A DNA stretch of 64,000 nt. Origin: an uncultured Bacteroidales bacterium. Its GTDB lineage: Bacteria; Bacteroidota; Bacteroidia; Bacteroidales; Muribaculaceae. Below the pieces are notes generated by a model. That model made no database searches and was not told where the DNA came from. It saw nothing but the letters and a program-made list of their open reading frames with translations. A program made the position numbers and the translations under genes. The stretch is from the NCBI GenBank assembly GCA_902776955.1, contig CACYSG010000037.1, positions 1 through 64,000 of the forward strand. The letters run 5' to 3'. Shown here piece after piece: positions 43,977-51,597 of the stretch. Position 1 is the first letter of the stretch, and every line of letters begins with the position of its first letter.

Positions 43977-46358
43977 CTACTCGGCGCTGTTGAGAATCGT
44001 GTTGATAATCATGGTGGCGTCGGTGATATTCAGGGTGCCGTTGTCGTCCATGTCGGCATTCTGCTCGTTGATGCCGCTCAGGTTGTCGGACAACAGGGCG
44101 CTGATGAGCAGCGTGACATCGGTGATGTTAACCAGTCCGTCGCCGTTGGCGTCGCCCTTGATGATCTCGGGCATTTCGGGGAAGACGACGGTGTAGGAGG
44201 AGGTACCCTTGAGTCTCACTTCGTTACCGTCACTGTAGTAGTAGGTCCAGATAAAGTATTTCCAGCCGTCGATAACGTTGTCCATGTCAAATTGCAGCGT
44301 CTTGGACTCTCCCGGGGCGAGGGTGAGGTGCTGGGTCTTGCCCTGTACCGCTGAACCATGGCCTTCGTAGGTCCACTTGCAGAGCTTCACGTAGAAGTCT
44401 TCGTCATAGGTCGTCGAGCCCTCGTTGGTGATGTTGACCTTGATGCTGAATTTGTTGTCGGTAATGATCCTGTTGGTGTTATCGGTGACATTGAGGATCG
44501 TGATTGTGGCACTCAGCGAGGCTGCCGGCATCGGGTTGACGGTGATCGTGCGGGTGGCGATGGGGTTGCTGCCGTCCTCAAAGAGCGAGAATGTGAGCGT
44601 GTGCTGGCCGGTGGTGCTGGGCTTGAAGCTGAAGGGGACATCTCCCGTCTCGCTGGGTTCCAAACCGATGTAGCTCGAAGCAACGAAGGTGCCGCCATCA
44701 AACATGTGCAACAGGTTATTGGAAGATTGACCGTTATTGGTCAGGTTCACGTTGACGTCGATGGGCCTGTTCTGGTGCATCGTGCCGCTAACGGTGATGC
44801 CGTTGACGGTGTAGTCGGCGACGCCGGCCGAGCCGTAACCCGTGAAGGTGCAGTTGTTGCCGCTGATGACCACCTCGATGTAGTTGCGGTTGGCACCGTT
44901 GCAGGGACGCCAGTCGGCGTTATACATCGGGCTGCAGATGGGCACGAGGCGGTAAGTGCCGTCGGCCAGACCACTACCGAAGGTCAATTCCTTGGATGCG
45001 GCGTTCATGTAGTAATTGGGCGGAACACCGTCGTAAGAGCCCTGCCAGAGATTCTCTAACATGACACCGTCCTTGTACAGGCCCCAGCCATAGGCCATCG
45101 CCAGGGTGTCGCCCGTGTAGTTATAGAAGCGGCCCGATACCGTTGCCGAGAAATTGCCGTTTGCCGACGTGCGGGTGGCGGTGTAATCGTCGAGGCTGGC
45201 ATCCAGGATGGTGACGGCAAATTCAAAGTCGCCCTCGCCCGGCTCGACACCTGCGATGATGAGCTGGGAATAGACGTAGCCATAGGAGCCTGCAGCGCTG
45301 CCGGTTCCCTGGATGTCGGGATTGAGCACGTTGAGCAGGAAGTAACCGTTGCTGTTTCCGTTCCAGCCCCAGTTGAAGTGGAACATGCCATTGCCGTCAT
45401 AACCGTCGCACACAAAGGCGTGACCGCTCGTGGCCTTGTGCCCGGAGTAGAGGACGGGGCGCCTGGCAGCGAGTTCGTTGTAGATGATATCGGCCCATTC
45501 CTGGGTGCTGTAGTTCTCGCGGCTGAGCATCTGAGCGGATGCTTTGTAGCCGAAGTAGTGGGACAGGGCCTTGGCGATATTAATGGTTTTTGCTCCCGAT
45601 GCCGTTGCCTTGAAATCCATCTCGACCGATTGGGCGCAATATTTCGACAGGTGCGCAACCGCCAGTGCCGAAGCGCTGGTGGTGTCATCGGTCAGATAGG
45701 TGTCGTGCATCAAGTCCCAGCTAAATGTGGTGGGGGGCAGAGCGGGCATCTCCATGTGGTTGGTGCTGCTCACATAGGCGGGAATCGAGGTCGTATAGCC
45801 CTGCGGCCATTTCCAGTAATACATTACTTGAGCCATTGCGGTGGCTACGCAACCCACATAGGCGTGGTCGTAGTCGCTACCGGGCACATGAGGCAACAGC
45901 ACGTTGTAGGGGGTGCCCTGGGTCCAGCAAGCGCTCAGCAACGGTGTGATGGGTGCATGGTTTGTCAGTTTGGGGGCGGCAGCGGCGCCTTGATCAAGCG
46001 CCTCGACCTGGAGGACATAACCGTCAAGCCATTCCTGCATCATGGGAGGAACGTCATTGGCATCAAAGGTGCCCGTGTCGCTGTAGCCCAGCACGGCAGG
46101 CACACGGTCGTCACCGGCCACGATAACGTAGCCCGATGCGCTGTTGAACACATAATAGGCAGCTTTGTCGGCGCTGCTGGAGTAGGCATTAGTCAACGGA
46201 GCCTTGCGGGCCATCTTCAGGCTTGTGGTGCCCATAGCCTTCTGGGCCATGAACTGCATGGCGATTTCCCTAGCTTGGTTCTCATCGATGGGACCGGCCC
46301 AAGCGCTGGACGCCATCGACAGACACGCCATAATGATTAAAATGCGAGAAATTTTCAT
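43977..46358 (-). CDS. Secreted C10 (streptopain-family) cysteine protease with dockerin-like tail
   Basis: This 793-aa paralogue of the preceding protease has a signal peptide (to about 21) and a prodomain with AYYVFNSASGYVIVAGDDR. Catalytic Cys170 lies in YVGCVATAMAQVMYYW, His313 in TSGHAFVCDGY, and the FNWGWNG motif follows. CARDB-like beta domains (about 430-720) lead to a tail of two calcium loops (GDANGDGLVNITDV and DMDDNGTLNITDA). It lacks the InlB-like repeats and module X of its neighbour. A duplication followed by domain gain or loss is likely. Confidence 0.92.
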   Translation of the reverse strand: MKISRILIIMACLSMASSAWAGPIDENQAREIAMQFMAQKAMGTTSLKMARKAPLTNAYSSSADKAAYYVFNSASGYVIVAGDDRVPAVLGYSDTGTFDANDVPPMMQEWLDGYVLQVEALDQGAAAAPKLTNHAPITPLLSACWTQGTPYNVLLPHVPGSDYDHAYVGCVATAMAQVMYYWKWPQGYTTSIPAYVSSTNHMEMPALPPTTFSWDLMHDTYLTDDTTSASALAVAHLSKYCAQSVEMDFKATASGAKTINIAKALSHYFGYKASAQMLSRENYSTQEWADIIYNELAARRPVLYSGHKATSGHAFVCDGYDGNGMFHFNWGWNGNSNGYFLLNVLNPDIQGTGSAAGSYGYVYSQLIIAGVEPGEGDFEFAVTILDASLDDYTATRTSANGNFSATVSGRFYNYTGDTLAMAYGWGLYKDGVMLENLWQGSYDGVPPNYYMNAASKELTFGSGLADGTYRLVPICSPMYNADWRPCNGANRNYIEVVISGNNCTFTGYGSAGVADYTVNGITVSGTMHQNRPIDVNVNLTNNGQSSNNLLHMFDGGTFVASSYIGLEPSETGDVPFSFKPSTTGQHTLTFSLFEDGSNPIATRTITVNPMPAASLSATITILNVTDNTNRIITDNKFSIKVNITNEGSTTYDEDFYVKLCKWTYEGHGSAVQGKTQHLTLAPGESKTLQFDMDNVIDGWKYFIWTYYYSDGNEVRLKGTSSYTVVFPEMPEIIKGDANGDGLVNITDVTLLISALLSDNLSGINEQNADMDDNGTLNITDATMIINTILNSAE

Positions 46359-46411
46359 AAAATAAACACTAGTAATGTATTACAATAAATGAATAAAAAA
46401 GAATTATTCTG

Positions 46412-46419
46412 CAAAGATA
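46412..46419 (-). promoter_or_regulatory. Candidate -7 box for the second C10 gene
   Basis: TATCTTTG on the minus strand, 53 bases before the start; no standard -33 element recognised. Confidence 0.4.
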
Positions 46420-46431
46420 CACAAAATAATT

Positions 46432-46499
46432 AAGGGTAACCGCGTTGGGGTGTCTAAAAGTCTATAAAAGGACTTCTTGAGCACTCGGCGGTTACCCTT
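46432..46499 (-). terminator. Hairpin downstream of the 137-aa hypothetical gene
   Basis: A perfect 12-bp stem (46432..46443 with 46488..46499) contains a smaller AAGTC/GACTT stem. It is followed on the minus strand by an A/T-rich stretch. It ends transcription from 46536 or insulates the C10 gene. Confidence 0.55.
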
Positions 46500-46535
46500 G
46501 ATTGGGGTTCACGGGCTGTTCCCGCGGTACAGTGA

Positions 46536-46949
46536 TCATGCGGGTCGCGAGAGCAGCAGCATCACGCGGGCACGGTGCAGGCGCCATGCCGTGCCATAGA
46601 TGCTGTCCTCGTCGCCATAGAGCGACATCAGCGTATAGTTGGCCAGAGCGGCGATCATGGTGTTCTTCAGGTCACGGCCCAGCGACAGCAGCGGGCGGTA
46701 CCTGACGGCCAAGCCCAGCACGATATTCTGGCTATCGATGTTGAAGTTGATGTTCTGGCTCTCGATGTAGCCGCTCATGCGCGCTAACAGGTCGTCCAAG
46801 CCCTCGCGCACGCGGCGGTCCAGGATGGGTTCGTTGCTACTGTTCACGCCCCAAGCCGTGGCGTTGGCTGCGGGGTGCCAGGTCCCCTCGGTGTAAATGG
46901 CTTGCTGGATTTCATCCAGGTCGATAACGATATCAATGCGGTATTTCAT
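46536..46949 (-). CDS. Hypothetical protein (137 aa)
   Basis: I do not recognise the family. The protein opens KYRIDIVIDLDEIQQAIYTEGTWHP, has a predicted alpha/beta mix and no signal peptide or membrane helix, and is probably cytoplasmic. A notable segment is ILDRRVREGLDDLLARMSGYIESQNINFNIDSQNIVLGLAVRY. It is the second of two minus-strand hypothetical genes, separated by a short-period repeat array. The sensible amino-acid composition and shared orientation support it as real. Confidence 0.65.
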   Translation of the reverse strand: MKYRIDIVIDLDEIQQAIYTEGTWHPAANATAWGVNSSNEPILDRRVREGLDDLLARMSGYIESQNINFNIDSQNIVLGLAVRYRPLLSLGRDLKNTMIAALANYTLMSLYGDEDSIYGTAWRLHRARVMLLLSRPA

Positions 46950-46966
46950 GGCTGTAATTTTTTTTT

Positions 46967-47090
46967 AGTTTCTAGTCCCTAGTCCCTAGTCCTTAGTCCT
47001 CTAGATGCTCTAGATGCTCTAGATTATCTAGATTATCTAGATTGTCTAGATTTTCTAGATTTTCTAATTCCTAATTCCTAATTCCTAATT
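46967..47090 (-). repeat. Intergenic array of 7- and 9-nt repeats
   Basis: Read in the sense of the flanking genes: TTAGGAA units (period 7), then TCTAGANNA-type units (period 9), then CTAGGGA/CTAAGGA units (period 7) ending CTAGAAACTAAAA, shortly before the start codon at 46949. The last part closely matches the array at 54168-54240 before an unrelated gene. Confidence 0.75.
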
Positions 47091-47093
47091 TTT

Positions 47094-47573
47094 TTATCCT
47101 CTCAGGGCTCTCACGCGGGCTTGGGTGCAGATTTTGGTCAGGGCGGTGCTCGGCGTGATGAAGAAGCGCGAGGCGCGGCAGTGCTCGAGCACATGGTCGA
47201 TGGCGCTGTCCACGCTCATCCCTTGGCTCATCAGAGTGCGCACCCGATCGGTAAATTCATACCACATCTGGCGGCGCAGGCGACCTCTGGCCAGACCGAT
47301 CTCCTGGGGAGTGCGATAAGAACGTGCCCCATGGCCTTTCTTGTCATCGGCATTCAGCAGGTGGCACACGCAGCGGTAAGCGCGTTCGTGCTCCACATGG
47401 TAATGAGGATGACCGTTGGCGATTGTGAATGCCGCGGCGGCGCGGCGTGCCTTACTCTCGGGCATACCCCCTTGCAGCATCGCGTCGAGGGTGGGGTGGT
47501 ACAACGCCAGGAACTCTTGGTCCCGCTGGCGGCACAACTCCCGCTGATTGATTCTTGATTCTGTGTTGTTCAT
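47094..47573 (-). CDS. Hypothetical protein (159 aa)
   Basis: The family is unrecognised. The product is a helical, Arg-rich, soluble protein with a His-rich stretch ANGHPHYHVEHERAYRCVCHLL. A C-terminal segment DSAIDHVLEHCRASRFFITPSTALTKI suggests a small helical domain with conserved aromatic residues. I chose the ATG at 47573 (MNNTESRINQ) over 47603 because the extra ten residues look non-coding. It may form a pair with the downstream 137-aa gene. Confidence 0.6.
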   Translation of the reverse strand: MNNTESRINQRELCRQRDQEFLALYHPTLDAMLQGGMPESKARRAAAAFTIANGHPHYHVEHERAYRCVCHLLNADDKKGHGARSYRTPQEIGLARGRLRRQMWYEFTDRVRTLMSQGMSVDSAIDHVLEHCRASRFFITPSTALTKICTQARVRALRG

Positions 47574-47688
47574 GGTGAAAATGTAATTAAAATGGTAAAA
47601 CAATAATTTTGTGTTGCAAAATTACAACAAAATTGGTGTCTTGTCAAGAGGATTAACATTTTTTTGCGAATGAGTGCCCGAAATGTAA

Positions 47689-47910
47689 CTATTCATTCGT
47701 TTGACCCCACGCTAAGGCGCAAAGCCGCTAAGCAAAGTCCGCGATTAAAGCAGAGAAGTGATGGTAATTACACTTGTGAGATCTTCTGGTTATGGTGGCA
47801 GCTGCGAGTGCGGTGCATCATTGGGACGGTTCTAACTGATAGCGCCGCTTCGCTTACCGCATCATTAGAACCGTCCCAGCTGATGGCACCCGTGCTCTCA
47901 CTCGGTTTCT
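47689..47910 (+). repeat. MITE-like interspersed repeat, copy 2 (right end missing)
   Basis: The copy starts CTATTCATTCGTTTGACCCC and then CACGCTAAGGCGCAAAG, in the same orientation as copy 1. It contains both arms of the GGGACGGTTCTAA/TTAGAACCGTCCC hairpin. It breaks off after GTGCTCTCACT, without the CTTAGCGTG end. Confidence 0.8.
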
Positions 47911-47961
47911 TGGTATATGGGCCATGGGAAGTCTATCGCGGCTTCAATTATGGCGGTGTTT

Positions 47962-47993
47962 TTTGCATTGTTGGGAAAGTTGTTATATCTTTG
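47962..47993 (+). promoter_or_regulatory. Bacteroidetes promoter for the cohesin-like gene
   Basis: TTTG (47962..47965), 20 nt, TATCTTTG (47986..47993), 29 bases before the ATG. Confidence 0.8.
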
Positions 47994-48022
47994 CGGTCAT
48001 AGAAATCAAAAATAAGAGAAAA

Positions 48023-48652
48023 ATGAAAAGACATGGCTTGATGATATTGCTGGCGTTGCTGGTGTCGGCAAGCGGACTGGCCCAGAGCGGGCACATCTAT
48101 ATCGAGAATTTTGAGATTATGCCTGACTCCACGGTGACCGTTCCCGTGATTTTGGCCAATACCGACTCGACGCGCGGCATCCAGTTCAACTTGACCTTGC
48201 CCGAGGGTCTGTCGATTGCGGATTATACTACGACACCCTATAGCAACAGCTTTAACATGTCAGTGTCCTGCCGTTCTTATGACTTTAAGGACTATTTTCT
48301 GGTCATGATGTATCCCATGAGACCCGTCTGTATCCCCCCGAGCACCGAGGAGGTGATCCTGTTCTCCTTCACGGCTGCGCCCAACTTTAAGGGCGGCGAC
48401 CTCCTTGTCTGGAAATGCCGCGGTTCGACGATCGACAATCACATGATAAGGATGGATGGCGACACGACTGCCGTGAGCGTCCCTGCCAGTTCGCTCATCG
48501 GTGTCCCTGTTGATCAAAAGCCCCTCGAGGACCAGTACTTCAACCTGAACGGAGTGCCGATGGCCTCGCCCGACTCCTCGTCAATCGCTATCCGCCTCAC
48601 CACATGGTCTGACGGCAGGCAGACGGCGATGAAGATGCACACGGCTCATTAA
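48023..48652 (+). CDS. Secreted cohesin-like beta-sandwich protein
   Basis: This 209-aa protein has a signal peptide (MKRHGLMILLALLVSASGLAQ), then a domain of about 130 residues with the cohesin-type pattern (IYIENFEIMPDSTVTVPVIL, STRGIQFNLTLPEGLSI, EEVILFSFTA). The C-terminus (YFNLNGVPMASPDSS...WSDGRQTAMKM) resembles Bacteroidales T9SS-type sorting tails. Cohesin-like domains can bind dockerins, and three or four dockerin-like proteins are encoded nearby, but no pairing is proven. Many Bacteroidales have such proteins without cellulosomes. I chose the ATG at 48023 because it gives the signal peptide and follows the promoter. Confidence 0.7.
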   Translation: MKRHGLMILLALLVSASGLAQSGHIYIENFEIMPDSTVTVPVILANTDSTRGIQFNLTLPEGLSIADYTTTPYSNSFNMSVSCRSYDFKDYFLVMMYPMRPVCIPPSTEEVILFSFTAAPNFKGGDLLVWKCRGSTIDNHMIRMDGDTTAVSVPASSLIGVPVDQKPLEDQYFNLNGVPMASPDSSSIAIRLTTWSDGRQTAMKMHTAH

Positions 48653-48706
48653 ACCTCGTGCCACGTTGCTGGTCTAAAGGGGGAATGATATTAATTTAGA
48701 CGTGCA

Positions 48707-49453
48707 ATGAAAAGAATATTTACTATAGTATTGCTGCTGGTCGCCATCGTGCTGCCGCAGCAGGGATGGGGAAGGGACTTCGGCAACGAGAAACTCAATT
48801 ATGAGATTGTCTATCACTGGGGCGTGATCTGGAAACACGCGGCCGACGCCACGTTGAGCCTGCGCAAGACCAATGACGGCTATTTCTCCCAACTCACCGG
48901 CAAGACCCGCTCGTGGGCCGACAAGGTCTATCCCGTGCGCGACACGCTCAAGTGCACCATGGACGCTAATTACAAGCCCCTGCACTACGAGAAACTCACC
49001 CACGAGAAGGATTACTATGCCCGCGATGTGATCAAATTCTCCTATAACTACAGCCACACCAAGGCCCACTGCACCCGTTACCGCAAGAGCGGCACGACCA
49101 GCATCGACTTGAGCGCCAAGGCCCAGGCCTATGACATGGTGAGCGTGTTCTACATGCTGCGCAACCTGGACTACACCGAGTTGAGCCGCAACAAGAATTA
49201 CACGACCGTCATCTTCTCGGGCAAGGAGAAGGAATATCTCACGATTAGTTACAAGGGTATTGAGACCATCAAGATGCGTGACGGCTCCAAGCGCAAGGCC
49301 TACCATATCGACTTCAGGTTCACCCAGGAGGGAGGCAAGAAATCCAGCGACAACATCACCGCCTGGATGTCGACCGACGACAACCGCATCCCCCTGCTGC
49401 TCGTGGGCAAACTCCCCGTCGGCGAAATCAAGTGCTACTACACCGGCAAGTAA
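48707..49453 (+). CDS. DUF3108 family exported protein
   Basis: This 248-aa protein has a signal peptide (MKRIFTIVLLLVAIVLPQQGWG) and the DUF3108 pattern: EKLNYEIVYHWGVIWKHAADATLSL, DTLKCTMDANYKPLHYEK, then AYDMVSVFYMLRNLDY and WMSTDDNRIPLLLVGKLPVGEIKCYY. It is predicted to be a periplasmic beta-barrel-like protein of unknown role. It lies 54 bases after the cohesin-like gene and 38 bases before the next one, so the three may be cotranscribed. Confidence 0.88.
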   Translation: MKRIFTIVLLLVAIVLPQQGWGRDFGNEKLNYEIVYHWGVIWKHAADATLSLRKTNDGYFSQLTGKTRSWADKVYPVRDTLKCTMDANYKPLHYEKLTHEKDYYARDVIKFSYNYSHTKAHCTRYRKSGTTSIDLSAKAQAYDMVSVFYMLRNLDYTELSRNKNYTTVIFSGKEKEYLTISYKGIETIKMRDGSKRKAYHIDFRFTQEGGKKSSDNITAWMSTDDNRIPLLLVGKLPVGEIKCYYTGK

Positions 49454-49491
49454 CGTGATGGACAATCATTAACAGACATCGAGATTTGACT

Positions 49492-50289
49492 ATGAAAAAA
49501 TTGATTTGGACATACCTTGCCGCCGTGCTCCTGATTGCGGGGGCATGGAGCGACGTTCAAGCGCAGAATAAGCCACTGAAGAGTTACCCCGAGGACCTGT
49601 TGGCGGTTGAATACCCGTATTACACGACAGTGAAGTTCAAGGGCAAGGCACCTGGTATCTGTGACTTTATCACGGCAAACATCAACGATGATGGCATGCC
49701 CATGGACACTGGGGATGTTATTGATGCATGGAACCATTTTCTGCGCGGTGAACCCCAAGAGAAGGGCTCTGAGCTCATCGTCGATAAAAAGAACGGATAT
49801 GTGAGCCATGTGTCCGACTACACTATTGAATATGATGACGGAGTCCTCTACTGCAAAAGCCTCTATGAGATGTGCTTCTGGAATTGTGCCGACGGCAAAC
49901 ACAAACTGTTTGCCATGTCTGACAATTCAATGGTGAATGGCCGTTTTAAGGAGGGACAGACCACTGGCATATATTTCTACCTCTATGATAATGCCCGGCA
50001 CATCATGTGGCGGGTCGTTGATTATCTTCTCGGCGCTGAAGTGGATTCCGGAACCGAAGAAGGATATGAATACAATGCCGAAACCAAATTGCATTACGTC
50101 AAGGACCGTGAAACCGGCGAGCCGCTGGCTTTGAATGAGGAAGAATTCTATAAATGGCTTGACGAGAAACCTGTCGTGGTCTACAGGCTGCCCAGAGAAG
50201 GCAAAGACATCATTGTCGAAATCCAGCGCGCCAACCGAACCGACACGGTCAGGCTGGAGTGGGACGGCATGATGTTCAACAGGAAATAA
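49492..50289 (+). CDS. Hypothetical exported protein (265 aa)
   Basis: The family is unrecognised. A signal peptide (MKKLIWTYLAAVLLIAGAWSDVQAQ) is followed by an acidic, aromatic-rich domain with EDLLAVEYPYYTTVKFKG and GIYFYLYDNARHIMWRVVDYLLG, and ends DTVRLEWDGMMFNRK. No cysteine lipobox is seen. I chose the ATG at 49492; a TTG six bases earlier is less likely. It follows the DUF3108 gene by 38 bases. Confidence 0.75.
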   Translation: MKKLIWTYLAAVLLIAGAWSDVQAQNKPLKSYPEDLLAVEYPYYTTVKFKGKAPGICDFITANINDDGMPMDTGDVIDAWNHFLRGEPQEKGSELIVDKKNGYVSHVSDYTIEYDDGVLYCKSLYEMCFWNCADGKHKLFAMSDNSMVNGRFKEGQTTGIYFYLYDNARHIMWRVVDYLLGAEVDSGTEEGYEYNAETKLHYVKDRETGEPLALNEEEFYKWLDEKPVVVYRLPREGKDIIVEIQRANRTDTVRLEWDGMMFNRK

Positions 50290-50310
50290 AACTTACGTTT
50301 TCGATAAAGG

Positions 50311-50457
50311 GGTGTTGCAAAACTAATGTCTCTGTTAATGATCGCGCTACGCGCGAGAAATCATAAAAATATTAATGAAATTGTAATAAATATTATTTTT
50401 TGATTTCTCGGCCGCTAGGCCGATTAAAACTACGTCAAGTGGAGTTTTGCAACAGCC
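50311..50457. repeat. 147-bp MITE-like element with TGTTGCAAAACT ends
   Basis: Perfect 12-bp terminal inverted repeats (50313..50324 with 50443..50454) enclose an A/T-rich core. The core has CGCGC palindromes and two TTTCTCG-type arms. The ends look like an insertion-sequence terminus, but no transposase is present. Confidence 0.7.
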
Positions 50458-50472
50458 TCAAAATTGGGGGCT

Positions 50473-51444
50473 TTAATGCCCTAAAATTTTATGCGTCTGG
50501 GTCGTGCCGTCACTCAGGTGCATGACGCTGATGTAGATGCCGCCAGCGGTGCCCTCCCTGTCCACGCTCATGCCCGTCAAGGTGTAGTAGGCGGTGGCAT
50601 TGACGGGAACGGCTTCGGCCGAAGGCTCGTCTAGCGCATCTGCATCCCAGTCAATATCCTCAAGCTCGGGCATCTCACTGGGTCTGAGTGAATTGCAGGT
50701 CATCATATAAACGCCCATGTTTCCGTATTTCAGATAGTTGGCCTTGGTGTCCACGGTCCACATGGCCACGTTGAGCCCCATATTGTGGAACTTCTTCACG
50801 GTGTTGGCATCAAAGTTTCCGATGGAGATGCTGGGGTTGAGGCCGTACTCCTGGCACCACTCCTCGTTGCCCTGCCAGTTGTCGTTGCACAGCCATTGGC
50901 GCGTGAACTGGGGATAATGGGTGGCGATATATTCCTGTGACTTTTTCATCGACGTGAGAAAGATGGCCTTGTCGGTCAATCCCTGGTCGATGACCAGATG
51001 GGCCAAGCCGTCGAAGTTGCTCATGTCATTGTTGTTGATGCCGGTGGTCCACTTGAGTTCAATAACGGGAATCACGTCCTTCTCGACGCAGACCTCCAGA
51101 TACTCGGCCACGGTGCAGATGTGTCCCGTATAGGTCACGCCGTTGCGCGTTTGGGTGTATTCCTCGGCCTGCAGTTCGGCCAGCGTGGCATTAGCCACGG
51201 TGAGGTTGCCGCCTAGGCGGTTGGTCGTCTCGTCGTGGCTGATGACGTAGAAGCCGTCCTTGGTCACACGCACGTCGCATTCCAGCCCGTCATAGCCATA
51301 CACGTCAACGCCGTTGCGGTAAGCCTCAACGGTGTTCTCGACGCCGATGTTGCAGCCCCGATGGCCGATAAACAGCGGCTTCCACGCCCAGGCGTCGGCA
51401 GCCAGAGCCAGTAAAATCAATAAGGTGAAAAGTCGTCTCATCAT
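50473..51444 (-). CDS. Secreted glycerophosphodiester phosphodiesterase
   Basis: This enzyme family hydrolyses glycerophosphodiesters to glycerol-3-phosphate and an alcohol. The 323-aa protein has a signal peptide (MMRRLFTLLILLALAADAWA) and the GDPD motifs FIGHRGCN (His28), VENT (Glu36), LECDV (Glu55, Asp57) and the second catalytic-type His70 in SHDETTNR. The tail (about 275-323) resembles a T9SS sorting domain (YYTLTGMSV...GGIYISVMHLSDG). I chose the start at 51444/51441; the longer frame to 51567 runs through the divergent promoter. It is transcribed divergently from the TolC operon. Confidence 0.9.
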   Translation of the reverse strand: MMRRLFTLLILLALAADAWAWKPLFIGHRGCNIGVENTVEAYRNGVDVYGYDGLECDVRVTKDGFYVISHDETTNRLGGNLTVANATLAELQAEEYTQTRNGVTYTGHICTVAEYLEVCVEKDVIPVIELKWTTGINNNDMSNFDGLAHLVIDQGLTDKAIFLTSMKKSQEYIATHYPQFTRQWLCNDNWQGNEEWCQEYGLNPSISIGNFDANTVKKFHNMGLNVAMWTVDTKANYLKYGNMGVYMMTCNSLRPSEMPELEDIDWDADALDEPSAEAVPVNATAYYTLTGMSVDREGTAGGIYISVMHLSDGTTQTHKILGH

Positions 51445-51467
51445 TGTTGTCGTTTGTTTGTCATCGG

Positions 51468-51529
51468 CAAATATACTATTTTTCTGGCAACTATTCCAAA
51501 TTTCATTAATTGTGGAACAATTTGGAATA
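51468..51529 (-). promoter_or_regulatory. Promoter of the GDPD gene overlapping a divergent palindrome
   Basis: On the minus strand TTTG (51497..51500), 21 nt, TATATTTG (51468..51475). The TTTG lies in the left arm of a perfect 11-bp inverted repeat TATTCCAAATT (51492..51502) / complement (51519..51529). A second small palindrome, AATTGTGGAACAATT, lies inside it. This is a likely operator site shared with the divergent operon. Confidence 0.65.
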
Positions 51530-51556
51530 CTCGTTTTTAGGAAAAGAAATTTCATG

Positions 51557-51564
51557 TACCTTTG
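51557..51564 (+). promoter_or_regulatory. -7 box of the TolC operon
   Basis: TACCTTTG, 33 bases before the TolC ATG. The TTTG at 51521 lies 32 nt upstream, too far for the standard spacing, so an activator may be needed. Confidence 0.6.
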
Positions 51565-51597
51565 CACCGTAAAACTGACCTAAGGGATATCGAAACA

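Noticed and set aside
46967-47090. Possible CRISPR array
   Set aside because: Repeat units are only 7 or 9 nt with no spacers of constant length and no cas genes nearby.
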